The notes: generated from the sequence alone by a model not told the origin. Shown: positions 6,389 through 13,277, counted from the first letter of the stretch. The stretch is 21,361 nucleotides of DNA from Candidatus Faecivivens stercorigallinarum (GCA_018715465.1 DVLN01000189.1:1-21361), one strand, 5' to 3'. A program made the numbers and translations.

Positions 6389-7252
6389 TTAGTTGGTGCC
6401 GCGGAAGCCTTTGCCGATGATTTCGGAGGTGTTGGTGATCATCATGAAGGTCTTGGGATCGTTCTTGTGGATGAAGCGACGGAGCAGAATCGCCTGATGA
6501 CGGGACATGACCGTCAGAACAACCGTCTCGTCCTCATGGGCAAATGCACCCTGCCCCTGCATACGGGTTGCACTGCGGTTCAGCTCATGAATGATATAAT
6601 CACAGATCAGATCAGGATTCTTGGTGATGATCGTGAAATATTTGCACATGTGGAAACTCTCCAGCACACTGTCCAGCATCGTCGACTTGACCACCAGACC
6701 CAAAATCGAAAACAGACCAACTCTCGGCCCGTAGGCAACCCATGCAAGCAGCGTGATCACAAGATCCGAAACAATCAGCGCTCGCCCGATGTTCATGCTG
6801 GTGTACTTTTTCAGAATCATCGCGACAATATCCGTCCCGCCAGTCGACGCTTCAATGTTAAACAAAATTGCGCTTCCAACTGCCGGCAGACCAACCGCAA
6901 AAATCAGCTCCATCAGCGGCTGATCAGTCAGCGGCTGGGACATCGGAATAAAGTTGTCCAGCAGCTCCAGCGCTGCCGACATCAGAATCGTCGAATAGGC
7001 AGTCTTCGCGCCAAATCCCTTGCCGAAAACCAGAAATCCAATCACCAGCAGGAACATGTTCAGAAAAGTTACAAAGTTACTCGCACTGAAATGCGGGAAG
7101 AATTTCGTCAGTACAATCGAGATACCCGAAACGCCTCCGGTTGAAAAGTTATTGGGAAACTTAAAAAAATAAACGCCGATCGCGACAAGCAGCGTTCCTG
7201 CAGTAACCAGCAGAAACTCTTTCATGTTTTCTTTTGACAGATACTTCTTCAT
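6389..7252 (-). CDS. YitT-family (DUF161/DUF2179) membrane protein
   Basis: This is a 287-residue integral membrane protein. The N-terminal two thirds contain five or six hydrophobic segments, with family features such as FNIEASTGGTDIVAMIL and an early GGVSGIS loop. The last 80 or so residues form the soluble DUF2179 domain (GQGAFAHEDETVVLTVMSR, then KTFMMITNTSEIIGKGF). YitT proteins are widespread in Firmicutes and their transport substrate, if any, is not established. I chose ATG at 7252 (MKKYLSKENMKEF); no start has a good ribosome site, and MKEF at 7225 is possible. A TTG-started extension to 7357 looks unlikely. The stop codon abuts repeat element L and no separate terminator is visible. 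Confidence 0.9.
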   Translation of the reverse strand: MKKYLSKENMKEFLLVTAGTLLVAIGVYFFKFPNNFSTGGVSGISIVLTKFFPHFSASNFVTFLNMFLLVIGFLVFGKGFGAKTAYSTILMSAALELLDNFIPMSQPLTDQPLMELIFAVGLPAVGSAILFNIEASTGGTDIVAMILKKYTSMNIGRALIVSDLVITLLAWVAYGPRVGLFSILGLVVKSTMLDSVLESFHMCKYFTIITKNPDLICDYIIHELNRSATRMQGQGAFAHEDETVVLTVMSRHQAILLRRFIHKNDPKTFMMITNTSEIIGKGFRGTN

Positions 7253-7372
7253 AATATTGTTCGTAAGCTGTCCGCTTACCTTTTCCTTTCTCAAAAACAG
7301 TCGTATTGACCGCTGTTCGTTGGATAATTGTGAATTTTTTGAGATGCCAAATTGCAAATTTGCCCGAAACGC

Positions 7373-7406
7373 AAAACAGCAGCCGCCGAATTGCTTCGGC
7401 AGCTGC
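7373..7406 (-). terminator. intrinsic terminator of the carboxyltransferase operon
   Basis: On the minus strand, GCAGC and GCCGAA pair with TTCGGC and GCTGC around a GCAA loop, with one internal mismatch (7379-7390 with 7395-7406), followed by TGTTTT. It starts about 44 nt after the stop codon of the 5S-like gene. Confidence 0.8.
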
Positions 7407-7449
7407 CATCTCGAGGGAAGAGATTGCCCCTTCCCTCTTTACTCTGTTA

Positions 7450-8853
7450 TTATACCGGATGAACGCCGTTGGCCTGGTCGGCACGAGCGCCGTCAATTCC
7501 GTATTTTGCGTTGCGGCGGGCTTCAAAGAACTTGGGCGCGACCTTCGGGAACATCGCGTAGGTCAGCACGTCCTCATCCTGCTCCATCCATTCCGCACAT
7601 TCCTTGCGCAGAGTATCCAGCTCAGGCGCCAGCGTGTCTGCAAAACGGCAGGTGATGATCTCGGCATCGCCGCAGACCTTCTTCTGGAACTCGGGATCGA
7701 CCGGTACAGGAGTCTTGCCGTATGCGCCGCGGACCATGTCCTTGAACTCGGCAGTGCACATCTTGTAGCGTTCGCCCAGAATGACGTTGAATACCGCCTG
7801 GGTACCGACGATCTGAGAGGTCGGAGTAACCAGCGGAGGCATACCAGCGTCTTTGCGGACCCGCGGAACTTCCTCGAGTACCTGCTGCAGCTGATCTTCC
7901 TTGCCAGCCTGTTTCAGCTGGGACAGGAGGTTGGACAGCATGCCGCCCGGAACCTGGTAGATCAGCGCGTTTGCGTCGGTCGCCAGCATCTTGGGGTCGA
8001 TCAGGCCCTGTTTGATATACTTGTCGCGCAGGGTCATGAAGTATTCACGGATCTTGGTCAGCTGTACAAGGTCAAGGCCGGTATCGTAATCGGTGCCCTG
8101 CAGAGCTGCAACCATCGACTCGGTCGGAGCATGAGAGGTGCCCAGTGCCAGAGGAGACATCGCGGTGTCGATGATGTCTGCACCTGCTTCGATGCCTTTG
8201 AGCAGGCACATCGAAGCCAGACCGGAAGTGTAATGGGTATGAATGTCAACAGGAATCGAAACTGCACCCTTGATCGCCTTAACAAGCTCGTAAGTGTGGT
8301 AAGGAGTCAGCAGTGCAGCCATATCCTTCAGGCAGATGGATTTCGCGCCGATGGATTCGATCTGTTTTGCATAGTTGACATAATAATCGGTCGTAAAGGT
8401 TTCGCCCAGCGTGAAGGAAATTGCGATCTGGGCATGTGCGCCTTCCTTGTTGGCTGCCTTAACAGCAGTCTCAAGGTTGCGGATATCGTTCAGAGCATCA
8501 AAAATACGGATGATATCAATGCCGTTTGCAACCGACTTCTGGACAAAGTACTCCAGTACGTCGTCAGCATACGGACGGTAACCCAGCATATTCTGGCCGC
8601 GGAACAGCATCTGCAGCTTGGTATGGGGCATCTCTCTGCGGATTACACGCAGTCTCTCCCACGGGTCTTCGTTCAGGAAACGGATGCAGGCGTCAAAAGT
8701 CGCGCCGCCCCAGACTTCTGCGGAATAGTAGCCGACTTTGTCCATCTCGCCGAGAATCGGCAGCATGTCAGACAGCGGCATACGGGTAGCCAGCAGGCTC
8801 TGATGCGCGTCACGAAGGACGGTTTCGGTAATTTTAATAGGTTTTTTGGCCAT
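7450..8853 (-). CDS. OadA/PycB/5S-type carboxyltransferase subunit
   Basis: This 467-residue protein belongs to the HMGL-like TIM-barrel family that moves CO2 between biotin and pyruvate/oxaloacetate. Family motifs are intact: RDAHQSLLATR with metal-ligand Asp15, EVWGGATFD (46-54), RGQNMLGYR (85-93), IFDALND (117-123), CLKDMA with the lysine that is carbamylated in this family (Lys176), and metal-site HTH (205-207). A post-barrel PGGMLSNL and helical domain follow. It ends without a biotinyl domain, which oadA gene products often carry at their C-terminus; here that domain is the separate gene just upstream. GGAGG lies 11 nt before the ATG. It is the last gene of the operon 10692-7450 and fits the 5S subunit of a transcarboxylase or the alpha subunit of an oxaloacetate decarboxylase. 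Confidence 0.93.
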   Translation of the reverse strand: MAKKPIKITETVLRDAHQSLLATRMPLSDMLPILGEMDKVGYYSAEVWGGATFDACIRFLNEDPWERLRVIRREMPHTKLQMLFRGQNMLGYRPYADDVLEYFVQKSVANGIDIIRIFDALNDIRNLETAVKAANKEGAHAQIAISFTLGETFTTDYYVNYAKQIESIGAKSICLKDMAALLTPYHTYELVKAIKGAVSIPVDIHTHYTSGLASMCLLKGIEAGADIIDTAMSPLALGTSHAPTESMVAALQGTDYDTGLDLVQLTKIREYFMTLRDKYIKQGLIDPKMLATDANALIYQVPGGMLSNLLSQLKQAGKEDQLQQVLEEVPRVRKDAGMPPLVTPTSQIVGTQAVFNVILGERYKMCTAEFKDMVRGAYGKTPVPVDPEFQKKVCGDAEIITCRFADTLAPELDTLRKECAEWMEQDEDVLTYAMFPKVAPKFFEARRNAKYGIDGARADQANGVHPV

Positions 8854-8903
8854 CGTCTATTTGTCCTCCCTGTTTTAGTTTTTTCAGGCGCAGAGGCCCT
8901 TGA

Positions 8904-9317
8904 TCAGCCGATTACAGCCAGAACGTCGCTGGAATTGACAGAATCGCCCTTCTTGGCAACAACAGAAACGATCTTGCCGTCGCAGGGAGCAACGATGTCG
9001 TTGTTCATCTTCATCGCTTCCAGAACAAAGATTGCCTGTCCGCGTTTTACCTGGTCGCCAACTGCGCAGTTGACTTCCATGATGGTGCCGGGCATCGGAG
9101 CGGTAACCTCGGTGCCTTCAACAGGGCCGGCAGGTGCAGCAGCCGGAGCGGGAGCAGCGGCTGGAGCAGGAGCGGCAGCAGGTGCGGGGGCAGCAGCAGG
9201 TGCGGGGGCAACAGCAGGAGCAGGTGCAACAACAGGTGCAGGAGCAGCGCCGGCAGCAACTTCTTCAACAGCAACATCGTATACTTTACCGTTTACGGTG
9301 ATATTAAATCTTCTCAT
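8904..9317 (-). CDS. biotin carboxyl carrier protein (1.3S-like)
   Basis: This 137-residue carrier carries CO2 on biotin between the two neighbouring carboxyltransferases. The N-terminus (about 1-20) is a short beta segment typical of decarboxylase gamma/1.3S subunits. Residues about 21-63 form a flexible Ala-Pro linker made of near-perfect APAPAA repeats, whose DNA is a GC-rich microsatellite-like tract. Residues about 67-137 are the biotinyl/lipoyl domain with the biotin site EAMKM (biotinylated Lys103) and upstream APMPGTI. AGAGAGG lies about 10 nt before the ATG. The gene lies 28 nt after the 12S-like gene and 50 nt before the 5S-like gene. Linker length is likely to vary between strains by slippage. 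Confidence 0.95.
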   Translation of the reverse strand: MRRFNITVNGKVYDVAVEEVAAGAAPAPVVAPAPAVAPAPAAAPAPAAAPAPAAAPAPAAAPAGPVEGTEVTAPMPGTIMEVNCAVGDQVKRGQAIFVLEAMKMNNDIVAPCDGKIVSVVAKKGDSVNSSDVLAVIG

Positions 9318-9345
9318 GTTCTTTTAACCTCTCTTTACCTAAAAA

Positions 9346-10692
9346 TCAGCAGGAGTGTTTCTTGGCCAGTCTCTGAACCCGTTTGGAAGCCAGTGCATCC
9401 AACGCGGTGATCAGTGCGCCGCGGGTTGCGTCAGGAGCGATCACGTCATCGACCATCGAAGCGTTTGCAGCAGAGAATGCGCTTGCTTCGGTGTCGGCAT
9501 ACTCCTCTTCCAGTGCGGCACGGGCAGCAGCCGTGTTCTCAACGCCTTTCAGACGGTCATGCCAGAAGAATTCAACTGCGGTCGCGGGTGCGAGTGCAGA
9601 AATGACAGCGGTCGGCCATGCCAGTTTGACATCAGCGGTGCCGAATGCCATCACAGCAGCACCGATTGCCTTGCCGGTATAAACAGTGATCTTCGCGCAG
9701 GTAGCATCTGCATAAACAGCGGCCAGATGTGCAGCAGCGTCAGCAGAGGTGCAGTCGCAGAAGCCCTCGGTGTCCACGAAAGTGACGACCGGCAGGTTGA
9801 AGCTGTCGCAGAAGCGCACGAAGGAAGCAGCCTTTGCAGAGCATTTATCGCACAGCTTGCCTTTGACGGAAACAACACCAACCGTGCTGCCTCCAACAGA
9901 AGCAAGGGCAGTATAAACATGTTTTGCATAGTCTGCTTTGAGTTCAATAACGGACTCGGCGTCGCTGACAGCTTTCACCAGCTCGGCGGAAGCAGTCGTG
10001 TCATCAATGGCGGCAGCAGCTGCACTGGTGCCTTCGCTGATCGGAGCAGTCTCCAGGTTGTTCAGCGGCAGGATGCAGACCAGCTCGCGTGCTTTCTGAA
10101 CAGCAGCCATCGCGTCCTTCTCTACCAGCGATACAACACCCTTTTCCGCTGCGGCAGCAGCAGAAGCATCACCATTTGCACCCGTCAGGTACAGGGTAGC
10201 ATCCTCAGCCATAACTGTGATATCTGCCGAAGCAGCCATCATTGCGCTGATACCGACACAGCTGCCGGCAACAACCGCGATCTGCGGGACTACACCCGAC
10301 AGGTTCTGGGACATTGCGAGAATCTTCTGATAGGAAGCGAGGACTTCCTGTCCTTCCGATACCTTCGCACCATTGGAATCAAAGATCGCTACAACCGGCG
10401 CGCCGTTCTTCACAGCAAGCTCGTAGACCTTGACGATCTTTTCGGCGTGGGCTTTGGAAACAGCACCGCCGCAGACGCTTACATCCTGAGAGAATGCATA
10501 CACAATGCTGCCGTCGATCGAACCATAACCGGTGATGACGCCGACGCCTTCCTTGCCGCTGCAAACAAAGCCGTCCAGCTCGGTGAAGGTTCCCTCATCG
10601 AACAGCGCGGTGATCCGTTCTCTCGCCGGTGAAGCGATCCGGCATGCGGATTTTACTTCTTCCAGCTTAGCCAGCTTGGCCTGTAAATTCAT
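9346..10692 (-). CDS. acyl-CoA carboxyltransferase beta-type subunit (12S/MmdA-like), divergent and short
   Basis: This 448-residue protein has the two-lobed crotonase-type fold of the MmdA/PccB family, which transfers CO2 between biotin and an acyl-CoA. The first lobe shows VYAFSQDVSVCGGAVS, DSNGAKVSEGQEVLASY and VVPQIAVVAGSCVGISAMMA. The second shows KAASFVRFCDSFNLPVVTFV, GKAIGAAVMAF and AWPTAVISALAP. Common family forms are about 500-520 residues and read DSGGARIQEG and GPCAGGAVYSPA at the first two sites, so this one is shorter with a changed oxyanion/CoA region. It is also very rich in Ala. The ribosome site is weak (GGGG near 10700). It is the first gene of the operon. The acyl-CoA substrate cannot be told from sequence. 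Confidence 0.85.
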   Translation of the reverse strand: MNLQAKLAKLEEVKSACRIASPARERITALFDEGTFTELDGFVCSGKEGVGVITGYGSIDGSIVYAFSQDVSVCGGAVSKAHAEKIVKVYELAVKNGAPVVAIFDSNGAKVSEGQEVLASYQKILAMSQNLSGVVPQIAVVAGSCVGISAMMAASADITVMAEDATLYLTGANGDASAAAAAEKGVVSLVEKDAMAAVQKARELVCILPLNNLETAPISEGTSAAAAAIDDTTASAELVKAVSDAESVIELKADYAKHVYTALASVGGSTVGVVSVKGKLCDKCSAKAASFVRFCDSFNLPVVTFVDTEGFCDCTSADAAAHLAAVYADATCAKITVYTGKAIGAAVMAFGTADVKLAWPTAVISALAPATAVEFFWHDRLKGVENTAAARAALEEEYADTEASAFSAANASMVDDVIAPDATRGALITALDALASKRVQRLAKKHSC

Positions 10693-10719
10693 TATATTGC
10701 CCCCATTCTGTAAAATAAC

Positions 10720-10743
10720 ATCCCGGTTACCCGGGATTTTTTT
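10720..10743 (+). terminator. plus-strand terminator-like hairpin inside the operon leader
   Basis: ATCCCGG (10720-10726) and CCGGGAT (10731-10737) form a 7-bp stem with loop TTAC, followed by seven T on the plus strand. No plus-strand gene precedes it. It could stop antisense transcription; on the minus strand the same stem lies in the leader 28 nt before the ATG of the 12S-like gene. Confidence 0.5.
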
Positions 10744-10814
10744 CGCTCAAAGCCGGGCGGCTCTGAGTTGTTGTTGTTAAAAAGCGGATATAATTCCTTT
10801 TTCCACCAGTTTAT

Positions 10815-10843
10815 ATTATACACCATGCCAAAGTAAACCTCAA
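10815..10843 (-). promoter_or_regulatory. sigma-A promoter of the carboxyltransferase operon
   Basis: On the minus strand, -35 TTGAGG (10838-10843), a 17-nt spacer and a perfect -10 TATAAT (10815-10820) are seen. The predicted start is near 10808, about 115 nt before the ATG. Confidence 0.8.
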
Positions 10844-10851
10844 GAGGTTTC
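10836..10851 (-). promoter_or_regulatory. 7-bp inverted repeat overlapping the -35 box
   Basis: AAACCTC-TT-GAGGTTT on the minus strand is a perfect palindrome that contains the -35 hexamer of the operon promoter and touches the stop codon of the upstream GNAT-like gene. It may be a short terminator hairpin for that gene (TACTTT follows), a repressor operator, or both. Confidence 0.45.
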
Positions 10852-11212
10852 AAAACTTTTTGCACATTTTACAGTTTTCCAGAAAATGCTCTATCGAAAT
10901 CAGTATATTTTCACCGTTCACCGGAATCTGACTGGTTGCCAGCCGGTCGGGACGGATTTCCCGGGAAAATACCGCCCGGTCAATCCCCTGATCACTGGCG
11001 ATGCTCAGCACCCCGCGCACCAGCCCGTCAAACACCAGCGGGTCCCCGCTGTCCTCAACCGTTTCAATCCCGATTTTCCCCGGCAGCAGCCGCCACCGGC
11101 AATAACCCACCAAACGTTCCCCGTCCAGCGCAATAAAATACAGCCCCTTACCCGGTTCGGGGGAAAATCCCGGGAAACTGTCTCCATCCTGATATGCACG
11201 CATCCGCAGCAT
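10850..11212 (-). CDS. small GNAT-like protein (120 aa)
   Basis: This is a short protein of 120 residues. Its centre resembles strands 2-4 of GNAT acetyltransferases (YFIALDGERLVGYCRWRLL, then a helix DGLVRGVLSIASDQGI). The classic acetyl-CoA loop R/QxxGxG/A is not visible, so catalytic activity is uncertain. The C-terminus carries a CKMCKKF tail. The ATG at 11212 has only a weak purine-rich site upstream. It lies between rluB and the carboxyltransferase operon on the same strand, with its stop codon touching the operon promoter. It could be a diverged acetyltransferase or a binding-only relative. Confidence 0.65.
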   Translation of the reverse strand: MLRMRAYQDGDSFPGFSPEPGKGLYFIALDGERLVGYCRWRLLPGKIGIETVEDSGDPLVFDGLVRGVLSIASDQGIDRAVFSREIRPDRLATSQIPVNGENILISIEHFLENCKMCKKF

Positions 11213-11244
11213 AATTCTTCCACTCTTTCCTTATAATAATACTT

Positions 11245-11274
11245 CTGGCCGGTCAGGAAAACCCGACCGGCCAG
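11245..11274 (-). terminator. strong hairpin between rluB and the GNAT-like gene
   Basis: CTGGCCGGTC (11245-11254) pairs perfectly over 10 bp with GACCGGCCAG (11265-11274) around a loop that contains TTTT on the minus strand. A clean T-tract does not follow on either strand, so it is a likely but imperfect terminator for rluB. Confidence 0.5.
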
Positions 11275-11305
11275 TCTGACTGCCTGTCTGCACCCGTTCC
11301 GGGAA

Positions 11306-12073
11306 TTATTTCCTGCGGGAACGGGGACGGCCGACCGCTTTGTTGGTATTGCTGCGGGCGGCGCTGATCAGCTGCCCGACTTCCTCATCGGTCAGTTCAC
11401 GGTACTTGCCCGGCTGGAGCATCCCCAACCGCAATGAACCAATCGAAATCCGTTTCAGCCGTGCAACCTCCAGTCCGACCGCTTCGCACATCCGGCGAAT
11501 CTCACGGTTGCGGCCCTCCACAATCGTGATCAGCATGACGGTACGGCCTTCCTCTTCGGTGACGACCTTTACTTCTGCCGGCGCGGTCTTGCGTCCATCC
11601 AGCTCAATACCGGTTGCAAGGGCGACCTGCTGTTCATCGGTGACGGTGCTGTGGACAGTGACGCGATAGCATTTGGGGATTTCATGGGACGGATGGGTGA
11701 TTAAGTTGGCGAATTCTCCGTTGTTGGTCATCAGCAGCAGGCCTTCCGAGTTAAGGTCCAGACGACCAACCGGGTAGACACGCTCGGGGATATCCTCCAC
11801 CAGCTCGGAAACACATTTTCTTCCGCGGTCATCGCTCATCGCGGTCAGATATCCGCGGGGCTTGTACAGCATCAGGTAGACGCTGCGCTGTTCATGCGGT
11901 GTCGGGATTTTTTCCCCGCCGACGGTGATCAGGTCGCGGTAGGGGTCAGCTTTCTGGCCGATCACAGCGGGGTGACCGTTGACCTTGACCTTGCCCTCTG
12001 CGATCAGTTCTTCAGCTTTCCGGCGGGAACAGACACCAGCATCGGAAATAATCTTCTGCACACGAATTTCCAT
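11306..12073 (-). CDS. rluB: RluB/RsuA-family rRNA pseudouridine synthase
   Basis: This is a 255-residue enzyme. An N-terminal S4 RNA-binding domain (MEIRVQKIISDAGVCSRRKAEELI through VKVNG) is followed by the RsuA/RluB catalytic domain with the signature GRLDLNSEGLLLMTNNGEFAN, whose Asp is the catalytic residue, and the REIRRMCEAVGL motif. The family isomerises uridine in rRNA; in B. subtilis-like organisms RluB acts on 23S helix 89-90. The 23S assignment is from family and domain order, not proven. The start at 12073 is set by AAAGGA 7 nt upstream; the extension to 12130 lies in the leader. The end is basic (GRPRSRRK). Its promoter abuts repeat element M. Confidence 0.92.
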   Translation of the reverse strand: MEIRVQKIISDAGVCSRRKAEELIAEGKVKVNGHPAVIGQKADPYRDLITVGGEKIPTPHEQRSVYLMLYKPRGYLTAMSDDRGRKCVSELVEDIPERVYPVGRLDLNSEGLLLMTNNGEFANLITHPSHEIPKCYRVTVHSTVTDEQQVALATGIELDGRKTAPAEVKVVTEEEGRTVMLITIVEGRNREIRRMCEAVGLEVARLKRISIGSLRLGMLQPGKYRELTDEEVGQLISAARSNTNKAVGRPRSRRK

Positions 12074-12144
12074 TGTTTTTTCCTTTCTCATCAGACTGCG
12101 TAACCCGCAGTACGGTTTGCTTCTCAGCAATCTCTTACACCATC

Positions 12145-12174
12145 ATTATACCATCCACGCCACCCCGCCGTCAA
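12145..12174 (-). promoter_or_regulatory. sigma-A promoter of rluB
   Basis: On the minus strand, -35 TTGACG (12169-12174), an 18-nt spacer and a perfect -10 TATAAT (12145-12150) are seen. The first base upstream of the -35 is already in repeat element M (cap hairpin 12176-12190). Predicted leader length is about 65 nt. Confidence 0.78.
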
Positions 12175-12843
12175 GGCGCGGTGTCCGCGCTGACTTGATC
12201 GCGGCGGTCGGCCACGTTCCGATGGCCTCGGTCGTGATGGTAACAGCCTGAGCGAACGCGCCAGTTACTTTGTACGGATTTCTGGATATATTTTGGCACG
12301 CTCTACCCGATGATTTGACAAACGCGCAGAGGCGGGGAGCCCCCGCAGCCTTGTTCGCGTTGGTCGGCGGCGTTCCGACCGCCTCGGTCGTAACGGTAAC
12401 AGCCATAGCCAACGCGCCGGGTAGGTTGTACGGGTTTCTTACACCTCTCTACCCGGTGGTTTGACCGACGCGCAGAGCGTCGGCCCAATGTTTCGCACCC
12501 AGTGAGGTCGATCATGATATAAAGTTTAGGTCAAGCCTTTTCAAAGGCTTGCGGGGTCCAGCGGGCAGAGCCCCTGGTCGCTCCATCGCAATGGAGCGAA
12601 ATCCCCTTCCCCCAAAATCAGCTCAGCAAGGGGTAGCCTAATGCCCGCAGGCATTGGGCGTAGGGGACGCATAGCAAGGGCGTCCCCTATGGGAAAAGGC
12701 CGTTCGATGCGGCCTTTTCCCATAAACGAGCGAGGAAAGCGTTACCGGCTTACGCAGTCAGGTAAAAATACGTGGGCCGGCACGGCGCTGACGATTATCG
12801 CCCCGTTCCCCCCACCGACTGTCCGGTGGACAGTCGTGTGGCG
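12175..12843 (+). repeat. modular intergenic hairpin element, copy M
   Basis: This element is homologous to R (18153-18789), with only about 3 nt net length difference over the 370-nt core and only scattered substitutions. Modules in order: cap GCGCGG/CCGCGC (12176-12190); unit 1 (12194-12262) with inner GGCCA/TGGCC; cap GCGGGG/CCCCGC (12332-12346); unit 2 (12350-12422) with arms CGCGTTGG (12356-12363) and CCAACGCG (12409-12416) and inner GGCGG/CCGCC; the GACGCGCAGAGCGTC hairpin near 12467; AAGCCTTT/AAAGGCTT (12533-12550); CGCTCCAT/ATGGAGCG (12579-12598); AATGCC/GGCATT near 12640; GGGGACGC/GCGTCCCC (12663-12687); a 12-bp terminator-like stem (12691-12721); and CGACTGTCC/GGACAGTCG (12816-12836). 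It has no gene. Confidence 0.9.
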
Positions 12844-13153
12844 GCATACCTTTCGTTGTAGTACCCGCGTTTCTTTGGTCACGATGGTCAACCGCATCAC
12901 GATGTCAGAATAAGAAAACAAAAACTTCGTTGTTGACTGTCCACCGGCTGACGTATTCGTTCAGATTCCTATTTTGGCAATTGAGCGGTGCAGTGACGTC
13001 TGTTTTCCGAACAGTTGGGACGTGGTATCATCCTCAAATGGCTCTCTCCGCGAGAGAGCTGTCACGATAGTGACTGAGAAAGTTCATTCGAACGGTGATA
13101 TTACGTCTATTTATTGAGCATTTGGAGCGTGGTATCACATCGGCAAACTGGCA
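12844..13153. other. gene-free spacer with small palindromes between the two arms of M
   Basis: No credible gene is seen. It contains a half-copy of the element-end motif (GACTGTCCACCGG near 12943), an extended hairpin CTCTCTC/GAGAGAG near 13042, GTCAC/GTGAC near 13061, and two copies of a CGTGGTATCA motif (near 13021 and 13129) resembling motifs at 5573-5766. Confidence 0.5.
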
Positions 13154-13273
13154 GCGGAAGCATTCCGCCCCGGCGCGTTCGAGAGGTCGTTATTTTCACA
13201 ATCGAGCGAGTCGGTAGCGCACGTATGCGCTTCGCGAGCGACCATCGCGAACAAGGGAGCGCAGGCTCTGCGC
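13154..13273 (-). repeat. single inverted element unit with caps, right edge of M
   Basis: Cap hairpin GCGGAA/TTCCGC (13154-13168) is followed by one unit in the same orientation as copy L (GGCGCGTT near 13172, GTTATTTTCACAATCGAG, ATCGCGAACAAGGGAGC) and ends in cap GCGCAG/CTGCGC (13259-13273), which matches the cap of L at 6357-6371 exactly. Its middle is expanded by an extra GCGC palindrome. Together with 12194-12422 it makes copy M flanked by units in opposite orientation. Confidence 0.75.
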
Positions 13274-13277
13274 ACAC

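Noticed and set aside
6077..7144. 355-aa plus-strand open frame.
   Set aside because: Its first part is repeat element L and the rest is antisense to the YitT gene. It has no ribosome site and a low-complexity Arg/Gln/His-rich product.
7306..9327. 673-aa plus-strand open frame.
   Set aside because: It is antisense to the 5S-like and biotin carrier genes, whose families are certain. Its end is just the complement of the Ala-Pro linker repeat.
9355..10632. 425-aa plus-strand open frame.
   Set aside because: It lies antisense to the recognisable acyl-CoA carboxyltransferase gene and has no family features or start signals.
12175..13273. Insertion sequence or degraded transposase gene in the M gap.
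   Set aside because: No frame on either strand shows a transposase motif, and the homology with L and R is in hairpins, not codons.
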